48,320 bases of DNA from Sporomusaceae bacterium (GTDB lineage Bacteria > Bacillota > Negativicutes > Acidaminococcales > JAJUGR01). The stretch is from the NCBI GenBank assembly GCA_029265905.1, contig JAJUGR010000016.1:1-48320 (forward strand), written 5' to 3'. Below, one piece after another: positions 1-8,228 of this stretch. The notes beneath the pieces are model-generated. The model had not been told where the DNA came from. It ran no database searches and saw only the letters and a program-made list of their open reading frames with translations. The stretch's first letter is position 1. Each line of letters opens with the position of its first letter. The position numbers and the translations under genes were made by a program.

Positions 1-1
1 G

Positions 2-64
2 CTGAAGGGGCCGAAATCCTTCCTGTTCGAAGCGTTGCAGGGGCTTTCGAGTGCGCTGGCGTAG
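2..64 (+). CDS. Possible 3' end of an upstream gene
   Basis: One frame is open from the window edge to a TAG at 62-64, giving a 20-residue tail that ends in LQGLSSALA. Its third codon positions are G/C-rich, as in the genes nearby. A second frame is also open, to a TAA near 109-111, so the choice is uncertain. The product cannot be named from this fragment. Confidence 0.3.
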   Translation: MKGPKSFLFEALQGLSSALA

Positions 65-157
65 CGGTACGGTACCTTTACTCGTTCTTTGGCGCGGTCG
101 CTTCTTCTTAAAAAAACCACAACAGTGCCTTGACACTATCTGATGGCGAAGTAGTGC

Positions 158-186
158 GTGACGCCATCTTCAGGATCTGGTATAAT
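158..186 (+). promoter_or_regulatory. Putative sigma-70-type promoter of the acyltransferase-like gene
   Basis: A perfect TATAAT at 181-186 is preceded, after 17 bases, by GTGACG at 158-163, a four-of-six match to TTGACA. It lies about 50 bases before the TTG start at 239. An open frame could begin at the GTG of this -35 box, but the promoter makes the later start more likely. Confidence 0.45.
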
Positions 187-238
187 TACCAAGGCAAATG
201 ACGTTGGCAGGCAGGCGCCAAGCAAGGAGAGATGGAAA

Positions 239-1270
239 TTGCGCAAACGGGATAACGCCATTGATATTCTGCGAGGCATGGCGATTTTTACCATGGTTGC
301 CTCTAATCTGACGCCATACGCGTTAGCGGACGAGGCGCCGGAATGGTTTCGGTTTTACGGCACTTTTGCGGCGCCGCTATTCGTTTTTCTAGCGGGCATG
401 ATGATTGGCTTGGGACGCAAAAAACAGCACGGCTTTGGGTACTATTTGATCCGCGGGCTGGCGTTGATGGGCGTGGGCGCCTGGCTTGACGCCTATGTCT
501 GGGGTCTGTTTCCTTTTTTAAGCATGGACGTTCTTTATTTGATCGGCCTGGCGATGCCGCTGTGCTATCTGTTTGGCAGGCTTCCGGCCGGCCCGCGTTA
601 CGCGCTTGCCCTAGCGGTTTTTGCGCTGATGCCGCAGCTGCAGGCTTGGTCTCCCTACCGGCATTCGCCGGACAATTTCACGATTGCCAGCGGTATTGCC
701 GCGGCAGCCGTTTTCGCACAAGCCGACCTGGCGCAGAGCTGGCTTATCGATGGCTGGTTTCCGGTTTTCCCCTGGCTGGGCGTGGCTTTTGCCGGAACCT
801 TGGCCGGGGAGATCAGACTGCGCAGCCGCTCTTTTGACGGCGTGAAAACCTTGGCGCTGGGAATCGCCAGCCTGGCGGCCGGTGTTTTTTGGTGGCTCGA
901 CAAGCCAGTGGAACGCTTTGCCCGCGGTGGGTATCCGGATTTGTTTTATCCGCCGACGCTGTCGTTTTTTTGCGTTGCGGCCGGCGTCGTGCTGCTGCTG
1001 TTTTACATCGTAGACAATACGGCGGAGAATCCGCTTTATGCGCCGTTTAAGCTATACGGGAAATGCAGCCTGCTGATGTATATCTTGCATACGGTTGTGA
1101 TTGGCGAGTATTTCTGGCCGGAGGGCGGCGAGATGGGGCAATTTGCTTTTGGCGCCTTCCTGCAAGTGTATCTGATCTTCATGCTCGGGCTGCTGGCAGT
1201 CGCGTGGGTCGTAAGCCTGCTGAAGCCCAAAAACCTTCCGGCCCCCATCCGGTTTTTTATCGGCAGTTGA
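239..1270 (+). CDS. DUF1624/heparan-alpha-glucosaminide N-acetyltransferase-like membrane protein
   Basis: Polytopic membrane protein of 343 residues with about ten hydrophobic segments. It opens with the family signature DILRGMAIFTMV near residues 9-20, seen in bacterial relatives of the HGSNAT acyltransferases (DUF1624), which are thought to move acyl groups onto envelope sugars. The substrate here is unknown. The TTG at 239 is preferred as start because AAGGAG lies at 224-229 with good spacing and a promoter sits just upstream; the frame is open back to a GTG at 158, but that codon lies in the -35 box. A terminator follows the stop, so it is probably transcribed alone. The family call is from the N-terminal motif and topology; a general acyltransferase-3 protein is the main alternative. 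Confidence 0.7.
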   Translation: MRKRDNAIDILRGMAIFTMVASNLTPYALADEAPEWFRFYGTFAAPLFVFLAGMMIGLGRKKQHGFGYYLIRGLALMGVGAWLDAYVWGLFPFLSMDVLYLIGLAMPLCYLFGRLPAGPRYALALAVFALMPQLQAWSPYRHSPDNFTIASGIAAAAVFAQADLAQSWLIDGWFPVFPWLGVAFAGTLAGEIRLRSRSFDGVKTLALGIASLAAGVFWWLDKPVERFARGGYPDLFYPPTLSFFCVAAGVVLLLFYIVDNTAENPLYAPFKLYGKCSLLMYILHTVVIGEYFWPEGGEMGQFAFGAFLQVYLIFMLGLLAVAWVVSLLKPKNLPAPIRFFIGS

Positions 1271-1279
1271 GCCGAAATT

Positions 1280-1316
1280 CCGGCCGCTTGCGAGCGGGCC
1301 GGGATTTTTGTTTTTT
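1280..1316 (+). terminator. Rho-independent terminator
   Basis: CCGGCC at 1280-1285 pairs with GGCCGG at 1297-1302 and is followed by a T-rich run to 1316. It closes the acyltransferase-like gene. Confidence 0.8.
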
Positions 1317-1331
1317 AATGCCCGTCACATA

Positions 1332-1363
1332 ATAGGTATTACCTATGAATTTTATTGTATAAT
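1332..1363 (+). promoter_or_regulatory. Promoter and palindromic operator upstream of the YeiH-type gene
   Basis: TATAAT at 1358-1363 forms the -10 box. A perfect inverted repeat, ATAGGT-ATT-ACCTAT, covers 1332-1346, exactly where the -35 box should be, and no good -35 is present. The T-N11-A-like symmetry resembles LysR-type regulator sites, and yeiH homologues are often under LysR-type control. No regulator gene lies nearby. Confidence 0.5.
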
Positions 1364-1424
1364 AGTATTTTACAAAGATATCATGGCGTCGTAGAATAGG
1401 AGCAGATTGATAGGGGGGAAGTGT

Positions 1425-2465
1425 ATGGGCCAGGTTCAGCGTTTTGCCCCGGGGGTTCTGCTTTGTTTTTTGATTGCTGCTCCCGCGTGGCTGTTGGGAA
1501 CGGCGTTTCCGGTTATTGGCAGCCCGGTTTTCGGTATTTTGTTTGGCATGTTCCTCACAATGGCTTTTCCTAATCTGGTGGCGGCAGAGGTCAAGTCTTT
1601 CCGCTTTGGTGAAGGGGTGAAGTATACTTCAAAGAAGATACTGCAATACTCCGTCATCTTGCTGGGATTTGGCATGAATTTGTTTCATGTGCTGAGGGTG
1701 GGTGCCCAGTCGCTGTCCGTCATACTTTTTACGCTGGCTGCCTCATTCATAACGGCTTATTTGGTCGGCCGCATGCTGAAGCTCGACGGACGGACGACGA
1801 CGTTAATCGGCGTGGGCACGTCGATTTGCGGCGGCTCGGCGATTGCGGCGACAGCGCCGGTCATTGGAGCGAAAGACGAAGAAGTCGCGCATGCCATATC
1901 GACGATTTTCCTGTTCAACATCATCGCCGTATTCATTTTCCCGGCGGTCGGCATGATGCTGGGCCTCAGCGACATGGGCTTCGGCATGTGGGCGGGAACG
2001 GCGATCAATGACACGTCGTCAGTTGTGGCCGCTGGCGCCGCCTGGAGCAATGCCGCAAACGACAACACCGCCTTGGCGTTTGCGACAATTGTCAAGCTAA
2101 CCCGCACCCTGATGATTGTTCCGATAACGCTTGTCCTGGCTGTTTACACGGCGCGCAAGGCGCGGAACGATTACCGGCAGGCCGGTGGCGAGCCATACAG
2201 CGTGGCCAAGGTTTTCCCCTGGTTTGTCATCTGGTTTGTGGCGGCGGCCGTCGTCAACACGTTTTGCGGCATTCCGGCACTTGCCAATATTCTCGTCGGC
2301 ATGGGAAAATTTATGATTGTTATGGCCATGGCGGCGATCGGACTAAATACGAACCTTGCCAAATTGATTGCCAACGGCATTCGTCCGCTCTTCCTGGGGG
2401 TTTGCTGCTGGGCGGCTGTTGCGGTTGTGTCGCTGGCTGTGCAGAAGTTGACCGGCATGTGGTAA
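1425..2465 (+). CDS. YeiH/UPF0324 family putative sulfate exporter
   Basis: Integral membrane protein of 346 residues, with about ten membrane spans. The family hallmark GVGTSICGGSAIAATAPVI lies near residues 129-147, followed by the conserved segment GTAINDTSSVVAAG. Family members are annotated as putative sulfate or sulfonate exporters; the transported substrate is not firmly established. ATG 1425 is chosen over the upstream in-frame TTG at 1407 because AGGGGGG at 1412-1418 is correctly placed for it. The gene has its own promoter, overlapping a palindrome that could bind a LysR-type regulator. It is followed by hcp after about 160 bases and is probably a separate unit. Confidence 0.85.
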   Translation: MGQVQRFAPGVLLCFLIAAPAWLLGTAFPVIGSPVFGILFGMFLTMAFPNLVAAEVKSFRFGEGVKYTSKKILQYSVILLGFGMNLFHVLRVGAQSLSVILFTLAASFITAYLVGRMLKLDGRTTTLIGVGTSICGGSAIAATAPVIGAKDEEVAHAISTIFLFNIIAVFIFPAVGMMLGLSDMGFGMWAGTAINDTSSVVAAGAAWSNAANDNTALAFATIVKLTRTLMIVPITLVLAVYTARKARNDYRQAGGEPYSVAKVFPWFVIWFVAAAVVNTFCGIPALANILVGMGKFMIVMAMAAIGLNTNLAKLIANGIRPLFLGVCCWAAVAVVSLAVQKLTGMW

Positions 2466-2493
2466 TATTGCCAAAGTGAACTCATGCTAAGTT

Positions 2494-2530
2494 GATTCGC
2501 TTGACTTGTGTTAGGCGAATCTTTTCATAT
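2494..2530 (+). promoter_or_regulatory. Inverted repeat between yeiH-like gene and hcp: terminator or operator
   Basis: GATTCGC at 2494-2500 and GCGAATC at 2515-2521 form an inverted repeat followed by TTTT, so it can act as a weak terminator for the exporter gene. The 14-base centre contains TTGACT at 2501-2506, a good -35 box, with a poor -10 (TTCATA, 2524-2529) 17 bases on. The repeat could therefore be an operator for hcp instead. Confidence 0.45.
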
Positions 2531-2625
2531 GCGGACTGAAGCCGGCTTTTCTTGAAGGAGTTTGCGGCGGACATCACGAACAATCCACGAAGAACAACCA
2601 AGCGTTGAAAGGGAGGAATTGCCGA

Positions 2626-4194
2626 ATGGGAAGCATGTTTTGTTTTCAATGCGAGCAGACTGCCGGAGGTAAAGGTTGTACTGTACAAGGTGTTTGTGGT
2701 AAAACGGCCGAGGTGGCCAACAAGCAGGATGAATTGACGTGTGCGCTGATTGGTTTGGCCCGGGCGGCCGCCAAGGGCGGCGCCGGCAAACACGCTGACG
2801 AGCTGATGATGCAGGGCCTGTTTACGACGATTACCAATGTTAATTTTGACAGCGCGCGGATCGCCGCGCTTATCGCCAGCGTTGAAGCGGAAAAAGCCCG
2901 CTTGGACAGCGGCGCGCAGGATATGTCGCCGGCGGCGCTCTGGACGGGCAATGAGGATCTTGTTTCCCTGCGCTCGACGCTTTTGTTCGGCATGCGCGGC
3001 ATGGCGGCTTATGCTTGGCATGCGCATGTACTGGGCAAAGACGATCCGGAAGTGACGGGCTGGTTTTACAAGGGCATGCGGGCGATTGGCGAAGAACACA
3101 GCGCTGACGAGTGGCTTGGTTTGCTGATGGAATTCGGCATGGTCAACTTGAAATGTATGGCGATTCTGGATGCGGCCAACACGGGCGCTTATGGCCAGCC
3201 TGTTCCGACCGTCGTGCCGCTGCTGGTGGAAAAAGGGCCGTTCATTGTGGTCACCGGCCATGACTTGCTTGACTTGAAACAGCTTTTGGATCAAACGCAG
3301 GGCAAGGGCATCAACATTTATACGCACGGCGAGATGCTTCCCGCCCACGGCTATCCGGAACTGAAAAAATACCCGCATTTGAAAGGGAATTTTGGCACCG
3401 CCTGGCAGAACCAGCAAAAAGAATTTGATGCGCTTCCCGCGCCGATACTGTACACGACCAACTGCCTGATGCCGCCAAAACCCTCGTATTCCGACCGGAT
3501 CTTTACCACCTGTGTCGTGGGATATCCTCAGCTCAAGCATATTCCCGACCAGCCGAGCGGCGTGAAGGATTTCGGACCGGTCATCGCGCAGGCGCTGGAA
3601 CTGGGCGGGTGGCCGGAAGACAAGTCCTTCACCGGCATCAACGGCGGCACGCAAGTGATGACCGGTTTTGCCCAGCACACGGTGCTTGGCATTGCCGATA
3701 CGGTCATCGATGCGGTCAAGGCGGGCGCGATCAAGCACTTCTTCCTAGTGGGCGGCTGCGATGGCGCGAAACCCGGCCGCAATTACTATACCAATTTTGT
3801 CAAGCAGACCCCGAAGGATACGGTCGTTTTGACACTGGCGTGCGGAAAATACCGCTTTAATGACCTGGACATCGGCAATATCGGCGGCATCCCCCGCATT
3901 CTTGACATGGGGCAGTGCAACGACGCCTATTCAGCCATCCAGGTGGCGGTGGCCTTGGCGGATGCCTTCAAGTGCGGCGTCAATGAGCTGCCGTTGACGC
4001 TTGTCTTGTCCTGGTATGAGCAAAAGGCGGTCTGCATCCTGCTGACCTTGCTGGCGCTGGGCATTAAGAACATTTATATCGGCCCGTCGCTGCCGGCTTT
4101 CCTGTCCAGCAATGTGTTGAATATTTTGGTCGACAAATTCAATCTGAAACCAATTACGACGCCGGAAGCTGATTTGAAAGCCATTTTGGGTTAG
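2626..4194 (+). CDS. hcp: Hydroxylamine reductase / hybrid-cluster protein Hcp (class I)
   Basis: Cytoplasmic Fe-S/oxygen-hybrid-cluster enzyme, 522 residues, the usual length. It reduces hydroxylamine in vitro and is tied to nitric oxide and nitrosative stress in anaerobes. The N-terminal cluster cysteines C6, C9, C18 and C24 have the short C-x2-C-x8-C-x5-C spacing of the strict-anaerobe class rather than the longer spacing of enteric Hcp. Later cluster ligands are visible: C280 (TNCLMP), C378 (GGCDGAK), C406 (ACGKYRF), C431, and E465/K467 in WYEQK. The start at ATG 2626 follows GGGAGG at 2611-2616; an in-frame TTG at 2605 lacks a ribosome site. No reductase partner (Hcr) is adjacent. A strong terminator follows. 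Confidence 0.97.
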   Translation: MGSMFCFQCEQTAGGKGCTVQGVCGKTAEVANKQDELTCALIGLARAAAKGGAGKHADELMMQGLFTTITNVNFDSARIAALIASVEAEKARLDSGAQDMSPAALWTGNEDLVSLRSTLLFGMRGMAAYAWHAHVLGKDDPEVTGWFYKGMRAIGEEHSADEWLGLLMEFGMVNLKCMAILDAANTGAYGQPVPTVVPLLVEKGPFIVVTGHDLLDLKQLLDQTQGKGINIYTHGEMLPAHGYPELKKYPHLKGNFGTAWQNQQKEFDALPAPILYTTNCLMPPKPSYSDRIFTTCVVGYPQLKHIPDQPSGVKDFGPVIAQALELGGWPEDKSFTGINGGTQVMTGFAQHTVLGIADTVIDAVKAGAIKHFFLVGGCDGAKPGRNYYTNFVKQTPKDTVVLTLACGKYRFNDLDIGNIGGIPRILDMGQCNDAYSAIQVAVALADAFKCGVNELPLTLVLSWYEQKAVCILLTLLALGIKNIYIGPSLPAFLSSNVLNILVDKFNLKPITTPEADLKAILG

Positions 4195-4214
4195 GCTTGA
4201 ACAAGGTTTTGTGC

Positions 4215-4250
4215 GACGCGCCCCCGCGGCTCAGGGGGCGCGTCTTTTTA
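4215..4250 (+). terminator. Strong rho-independent terminator after hcp
   Basis: An 11-base-pair perfect stem, 4215-4225 with 4234-4244, is followed directly by TTTTTA. Confidence 0.95.
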
Positions 4251-4347
4251 TGGGGGCTAGGCCCGAGAGAAAGGATTTTAGCCGCCGGCATGGAATTTTG
4301 ATGTAGAGAAGGGTGCTAGCGGTTGCTCGGAAGGGGCGGACAATGTC

Positions 4348-4941
4348 ATGGAACAGCTTTTTCATGTCGTCATGGAATACATAGCGGCCAGGGGGTATGC
4401 CGCGATTGCGCTTGGCATGGCGCTTGAAAGCGCCTGCGTTCCGATCCCGAGCGAGCTTATTTTCGGCTTTGCCGGCTATCTGGTGTATATGGGGAAATTA
4501 GACTTTGGCCTGACGGTCTGGTCAGGCGTGATCGGCGGTCTCATTGGCTCCATAGCCGCGTATTTAATTGGCTACTATGGCGGACGCCCCTTTGTTGATC
4601 GCTATGGCAGGTACGTATTCATCTCCGGCCGTCATGTCGACACGGCCCAGCGCTGGTTTGACCGGTACGGCTTGAAGGCGACTTTTTTCAGCCGCTTGCT
4701 GCCGGTTGTGCGGACGTTTATTTCCCTTCCGGCCGGCTTTGCCCGGGTTGATTTTGTCAAATTCGTCTTATATACCTTGCTGGGCTCCTTGCCCTGGACA
4801 ATCGGCTTGGTTTACGCCGGCATGCTGCTGGGGGAAAACTGGCAGCGGTTAACGGCAATCGGGCATCAGGCCAGTCTGGCTGTTGCCGCAGGCCTGGCGA
4901 TGATCGGCGTCTATTACTGGCGCAAGCGCCGCAACGGCTAA
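4348..4941 (+). CDS. DedA/SNARE-associated (VTT) family membrane protein
   Basis: Inner-membrane protein of 197 residues, typical for DedA proteins, which are implicated in moving undecaprenyl phosphate or phospholipids across the membrane and in envelope homeostasis. The diagnostic region runs from about residue 70 to 155: GYYGGRPFVDRYGRY, then FFSRLLPVVRTFISLPAG with the conserved F-x-R-x-x-P-x-x-R pattern, and a glycine-rich GSLPWTIGLVYAG near the last spans. ATG 4348 is used with AAGGGG at 4331-4336; the nearby ATG at 4343 is out of frame. The 129-base gap to the potassium channel holds no clear terminator, so co-transcription is possible. Confidence 0.9.
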   Translation: MEQLFHVVMEYIAARGYAAIALGMALESACVPIPSELIFGFAGYLVYMGKLDFGLTVWSGVIGGLIGSIAAYLIGYYGGRPFVDRYGRYVFISGRHVDTAQRWFDRYGLKATFFSRLLPVVRTFISLPAGFARVDFVKFVLYTLLGSLPWTIGLVYAGMLLGENWQRLTAIGHQASLAVAAGLAMIGVYYWRKRRNG

Positions 4942-5070
4942 ACGGGCGTAGCAAGCCAGGCTAGCGGGCGAGCGCAAGCAGGGTTTTTATGGGATGCGTG
5001 GAAATTTATAAATATAACTGTAGTTTGTCAACGAACCATTTGCTTTGCATCAAACGGAGGGGGTGGGCAT

Positions 5071-6078
5071 ATGTTGGTGGCGCGCTTGAAGTATGCTGTG
5101 CTCATCGTCATCGTGGTTTTTTTCATCAGCTTCATCGGCTTTATGCTGATCGAGGGCTTGAGTCCGCTTGATGCCGCCTATTTGACGGTTGCGACCCTGG
5201 CGACCGTAGGATACGGGGACATTCATCCCAACACTGCCGCCGGAAAAATTTTCTCGATGGTGGTTGTTTTGTTCGGCGTGGGGGCGGTTTACTATACGTT
5301 TGTATTGGCCGTCAGCATGGTTGTGGAGGGACAAATGAAGGATTTTTGGGGGAAACGCAGCATGAGAAAGCAAATTGCCGGTTTGAAAAACCATATTATC
5401 GTTTGCGGCGCCGGACGCGTTGGCGTGAATGCCATCAAGCGGTTGCTGCACGAGTCTGAGCCGTTTGTGGTTGTCGAAAAGGATGAGGCCCTGTGCGAGC
5501 CGCTGATTGCGCAGAAACTGCTGGTTGTCAACGGTGACGCAACGCTGGACGAGGTGCTGCTGGAGGCGGGGATTAAGCGCGCCAAGGGCATCATTACCGC
5601 ACTGCCGCACGACGCGGACAATGTCTATGTTACCTTGACGGCAAAAAGCTTGAATTCGGACCTGGCCATTGTCGCCCGCGCGGAGCGCCCGGAAGCGGAG
5701 GAGAAATTGCGTCGCGCCGGCGCAACGACGGTTATTTTTCCGGCTGTGATGGGCGGCCGGCAAATGGTAACAGCCATGACGAGACCGGTGATTATGGACT
5801 TTGTGGAGAACGTGTTTTACAACCAGGAGTTGCATTTGGACATCGCCGAGATCCGCGTCGCAGCGGGTTCGGCGCTAATCGGCAAGACGCTGCTCGGCAA
5901 TCGAATCAAGGAGCGGTATGATGCGATTGTTGTCGCGATGAAGCGCGGGGAGGAACTGCTGACCAATCCCAAGGCGGATGCCGTCATTCATGATGGCGAT
6001 ATTTTGATTGTGCTTGGCCAGCGGGGCCAACTAAGCCAGCTTAATGAAATTGCGTCAAAGGCTGCAACGGAGGTATAG
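5071..6078 (+). CDS. Potassium channel with TrkA-N (RCK) and TrkA-C domains
   Basis: Two-span potassium channel of 335 residues. The first span is near residues 5-27, the selectivity filter TVGYGD is at residues 45-50, and the second span follows at about 65-85. A Rossmann-type RCK domain starts at residue 108 (IIVCGAGRVGVNA, then an acidic VVVEKDE) and ends in a TrkA-C ligand-binding domain from about residue 245. Such channels pass K+ and are gated by nucleotides or Ca2+ at the RCK ring; the TrkA-C part may bind c-di-AMP in Firmicutes, which is an inference here. The ATG follows GGAGGGGG. The next gene begins only 2 bases after the stop, so the two are almost certainly co-translated. Confidence 0.92.
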   Translation: MLVARLKYAVLIVIVVFFISFIGFMLIEGLSPLDAAYLTVATLATVGYGDIHPNTAAGKIFSMVVVLFGVGAVYYTFVLAVSMVVEGQMKDFWGKRSMRKQIAGLKNHIIVCGAGRVGVNAIKRLLHESEPFVVVEKDEALCEPLIAQKLLVVNGDATLDEVLLEAGIKRAKGIITALPHDADNVYVTLTAKSLNSDLAIVARAERPEAEEKLRRAGATTVIFPAVMGGRQMVTAMTRPVIMDFVENVFYNQELHLDIAEIRVAAGSALIGKTLLGNRIKERYDAIVVAMKRGEELLTNPKADAVIHDGDILIVLGQRGQLSQLNEIASKAATEV

Positions 6079-6080
6079 AC

Positions 6081-7169
6081 ATGGATCGGCTTCCAGAAGA
6101 GTGGCGGGAAAGGGAGATTAACCGCTGGATAAAAGAAGAGTTTTTTTCGCGTACGCCCGCGAGCAGACAGAGTGACTGGCTGCGCTTCATCCGCTACATC
6201 TCCGTCGAGTTTGAAGAAGCAAACAAGGTGCGCCTGGTTATCATGACCAGCGCCTTTATCAGGATTTACATCGACGCGCAATTAACCGATCTATGGCATG
6301 ACCATCGGACTTCAAGCCTGACGCTTGCTTTGCATTCGGTAAACCTGATGGGCGTACCCTTACTGCCGCAGTTTTTGTCGCGCTGGCTGACACATGTTTT
6401 CATGGGCGTTGCCGGCTTTATCTTGAACCCCATTGTTTTGCGCGAAGGCGCCCTGCTGCGGTTTGACGCGGATGTCATCAGCCTTGATTTGCACCAGTAC
6501 CTGCACACCTGTACGTACGGCGATGTAGCCAAGTATTTGCGGACCGCCGACGGACAGTGGAACAACAGCTTTGTCGTATTTGGCGCCGAGACCTATTTAG
6601 GCGGCATCAAGCCCAAGCTTTGCGAGCTTTCGGCGGCTGGACAGCAACGGTATTCATACCGGAGCGAGCGGCGCGGCGCCAGGCGGAAAAAGAACTGGTT
6701 TAGGTTCGAAGATTTCTGGCAGCTTTCCTTGGTGGCGGGCTTGGCGTTTTTTGCTGTTGTGCTGATGCGCCCGTATATCTCGCCGGAAAAATTCAAGTTT
6801 TCCTTGTCCTGGTCGTTTTTATATTCGTTGCTGCTGCTGTTGGCCAGTTTAGGCATCATCAACCTGGCCCGCTGGATTTATCAGTTCTACTGGCAGGCTA
6901 AACGGCGATCGATCGCTTTCCGCACGGAAGAAATGCGTTACCGGATTGATCGCATCAGACGGGATATTGAGCTGGAAATGCACCGCTTCCGCCAGGTGAC
7001 GGACGATGCCGAACTTGAAAAAGACTTATTCCGGGCCGGCCTGCACCGCCATAAGGTGCTGGTGCTGGAAGAAAGTCTTGAAGTATTCAATCGGGAATTG
7101 AAATTGAAGTATATGCTGGCTTATATTATAACGATCGTTAGCGAGTATATCGCATTTCGCTTCTTTTAA
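6081..7169 (+). CDS. Unrecognised membrane protein, translationally coupled to the potassium channel
   Basis: I do not recognise this 362-residue protein. The first 210 residues form a soluble region rich in charged and aromatic residues, ending in a strongly basic stretch (SERRGARRKK near 195-204). Two membrane spans follow at about 213-231 and 244-265. A long, highly charged helical segment (about 275-341), likely coiled coil, is next, and a final hydrophobic helix covers about 343-358. It starts 2 bases after the channel stop, and its ribosome site (GGAGG) lies inside the end of the channel gene. This tight coupling suggests a channel subunit or regulator, but that is inference from position only. 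A 59-base gap with no clear terminator separates it from the hydrolase. Confidence 0.75.
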   Translation: MDRLPEEWREREINRWIKEEFFSRTPASRQSDWLRFIRYISVEFEEANKVRLVIMTSAFIRIYIDAQLTDLWHDHRTSSLTLALHSVNLMGVPLLPQFLSRWLTHVFMGVAGFILNPIVLREGALLRFDADVISLDLHQYLHTCTYGDVAKYLRTADGQWNNSFVVFGAETYLGGIKPKLCELSAAGQQRYSYRSERRGARRKKNWFRFEDFWQLSLVAGLAFFAVVLMRPYISPEKFKFSLSWSFLYSLLLLLASLGIINLARWIYQFYWQAKRRSIAFRTEEMRYRIDRIRRDIELEMHRFRQVTDDAELEKDLFRAGLHRHKVLVLEESLEVFNRELKLKYMLAYIITIVSEYIAFRFF

Positions 7170-7228
7170 AGCGGGTTTGGCCGCGCAAAAGAAGGCGTCA
7201 GGATAACGTGGCAGGAGGGGGGATAGGC

Positions 7229-8203
7229 ATGCCGATTCCGGAATCTTTGTTGCGGTTGCTCAAAAACCGGCCTCCGGCGCGGACGGTGGGGGTGGCGGCA
7301 AGCCGATTGGCCTTGGCGCAACTGGCGGGCCTGTATGTCCGTAAAGCAACGTTGCCGGCGGTTGCTGTTCAGGATATAAGGCTGGCTACGCCTTGGCGCA
7401 CCGGGGCGAGAATCTATACGCCGCCAGGCGCGGGGCCCTTTCCCATGTTTGTTTATTTTCACGGCGGCGGATGGGTGCGGGGCGACCTTGACCTGGGCGA
7501 CGGCATTTGTGCAAGCTTGGCGCGGGCTGCTTGCTGCATTGTAGTCAGCATCGATTACAGCCTTGCCCCCGAGGTCAAGTTTCCCGGGCAGGTTGAGGAA
7601 GGGTACGCGGCTATCGCCTGGCTGCGCGAGCGGGCTGCGGATTTTCATGCCGATCCGGCCCAACTGGCCGTCGGCGGAGATAGCTCTGGCGCGAATCTTG
7701 CTGCGGCTTTATGTTTGTTCCTGCGCGAACAGGGGGCGCCTCCGCCAGTTTGCCAGATCCTGTTCAATCCGGTTCTGGACTTGACGGCTGACTACCAAAA
7801 AGACGGTCCGTTCAGCGATCCTTTTTTGACCGCAGAGGATATGGCGTTTTATGCTGACTGTTATTTGCCTGAACGGCAAGCGGCCGCCAACCCGCTGGCC
7901 TCGCCGCTTTTGGCCAATACGCTCGCAGGATTGCCGCCGGCATTGATCATCACGGCCGATGGTGACCCGCTGCAGCAAGACGGCGAACGGTATGCCGCTC
8001 GTTTGCGTGAGGAGGGGGTTTTTGCACGGCTCCAGTCCTATGCCGGCGTAATGCATGGCTTCGTCTCTTTGGTGGGGCTGGTTGAGGAGGCGGACGCGGC
8101 CGCTTCCTTGGCTGCGCAGTATCTAGGCGAAAGCTTTGCTGGCGGCAGCGTGTCTTCAACTCGGCGCCAAGCGGGAATAAAAACCCGGGCGATTAGGCAA
8201 TGA
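7229..8203 (+). CDS. Alpha/beta hydrolase of the hormone-sensitive lipase family
   Basis: Predicted carboxylesterase of 324 residues with no signal peptide. It has the oxyanion-hole motif HGGGW at residues 78-82, the nucleophile motif GDSSGAN with Ser152, a likely acidic residue Asp246 in DGDPLQQD, and His276 in VMHGFVS. Together these define bacterial family IV (HSL-type) esterases acting on short acyl esters; the natural substrate is unknown. ATG 7229 is chosen over an in-frame GTG at 7208 because AGGAGGGGGG lies between them, well spaced for the ATG. The final codons lie inside the left arm of a bidirectional terminator, so the extreme C-terminus (ARNK-like basic tail ending KTRAIRQ) may be little conserved. 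Confidence 0.9.
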   Translation: MPIPESLLRLLKNRPPARTVGVAASRLALAQLAGLYVRKATLPAVAVQDIRLATPWRTGARIYTPPGAGPFPMFVYFHGGGWVRGDLDLGDGICASLARAACCIVVSIDYSLAPEVKFPGQVEEGYAAIAWLRERAADFHADPAQLAVGGDSSGANLAAALCLFLREQGAPPPVCQILFNPVLDLTADYQKDGPFSDPFLTAEDMAFYADCYLPERQAAANPLASPLLANTLAGLPPALIITADGDPLQQDGERYAARLREEGVFARLQSYAGVMHGFVSLVGLVEEADAAASLAAQYLGESFAGGSVSSTRRQAGIKTRAIRQ

Positions 8204-8228
8204 AAATTCACCTAATCGCCCGGGTTTT
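8180..8228. terminator. Bidirectional terminator between convergent genes
   Basis: An 18-base-pair perfect stem, 8180-8197 with 8211-8228, has T-runs on both strands. It overlaps the last codons of the hydrolase on the plus strand and the stop codon region of the efflux adaptor on the minus strand. Confidence 0.93.

Noticed and set aside
2482-3738. Long open frame on the minus strand opposite hcp (418 codons)
   Set aside because: It lies fully antisense to a secure hcp gene, is rich in His, Arg and Gln without domain features, and has no convincing ribosome site. It arises from the codon bias of hcp.
4942-5070. Possible c-di-AMP (ydaO-type) riboswitch before the potassium channel
   Set aside because: The 129-base region lacks the conserved riboswitch core and a terminator; I see only AT-rich sequence near 5007-5025.
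4989-5171. Possible 60-codon gene before the potassium channel
   Set aside because: Overlaps the channel start by 100 bases in another frame, has no ribosome site and contains the channel's own ribosome site.
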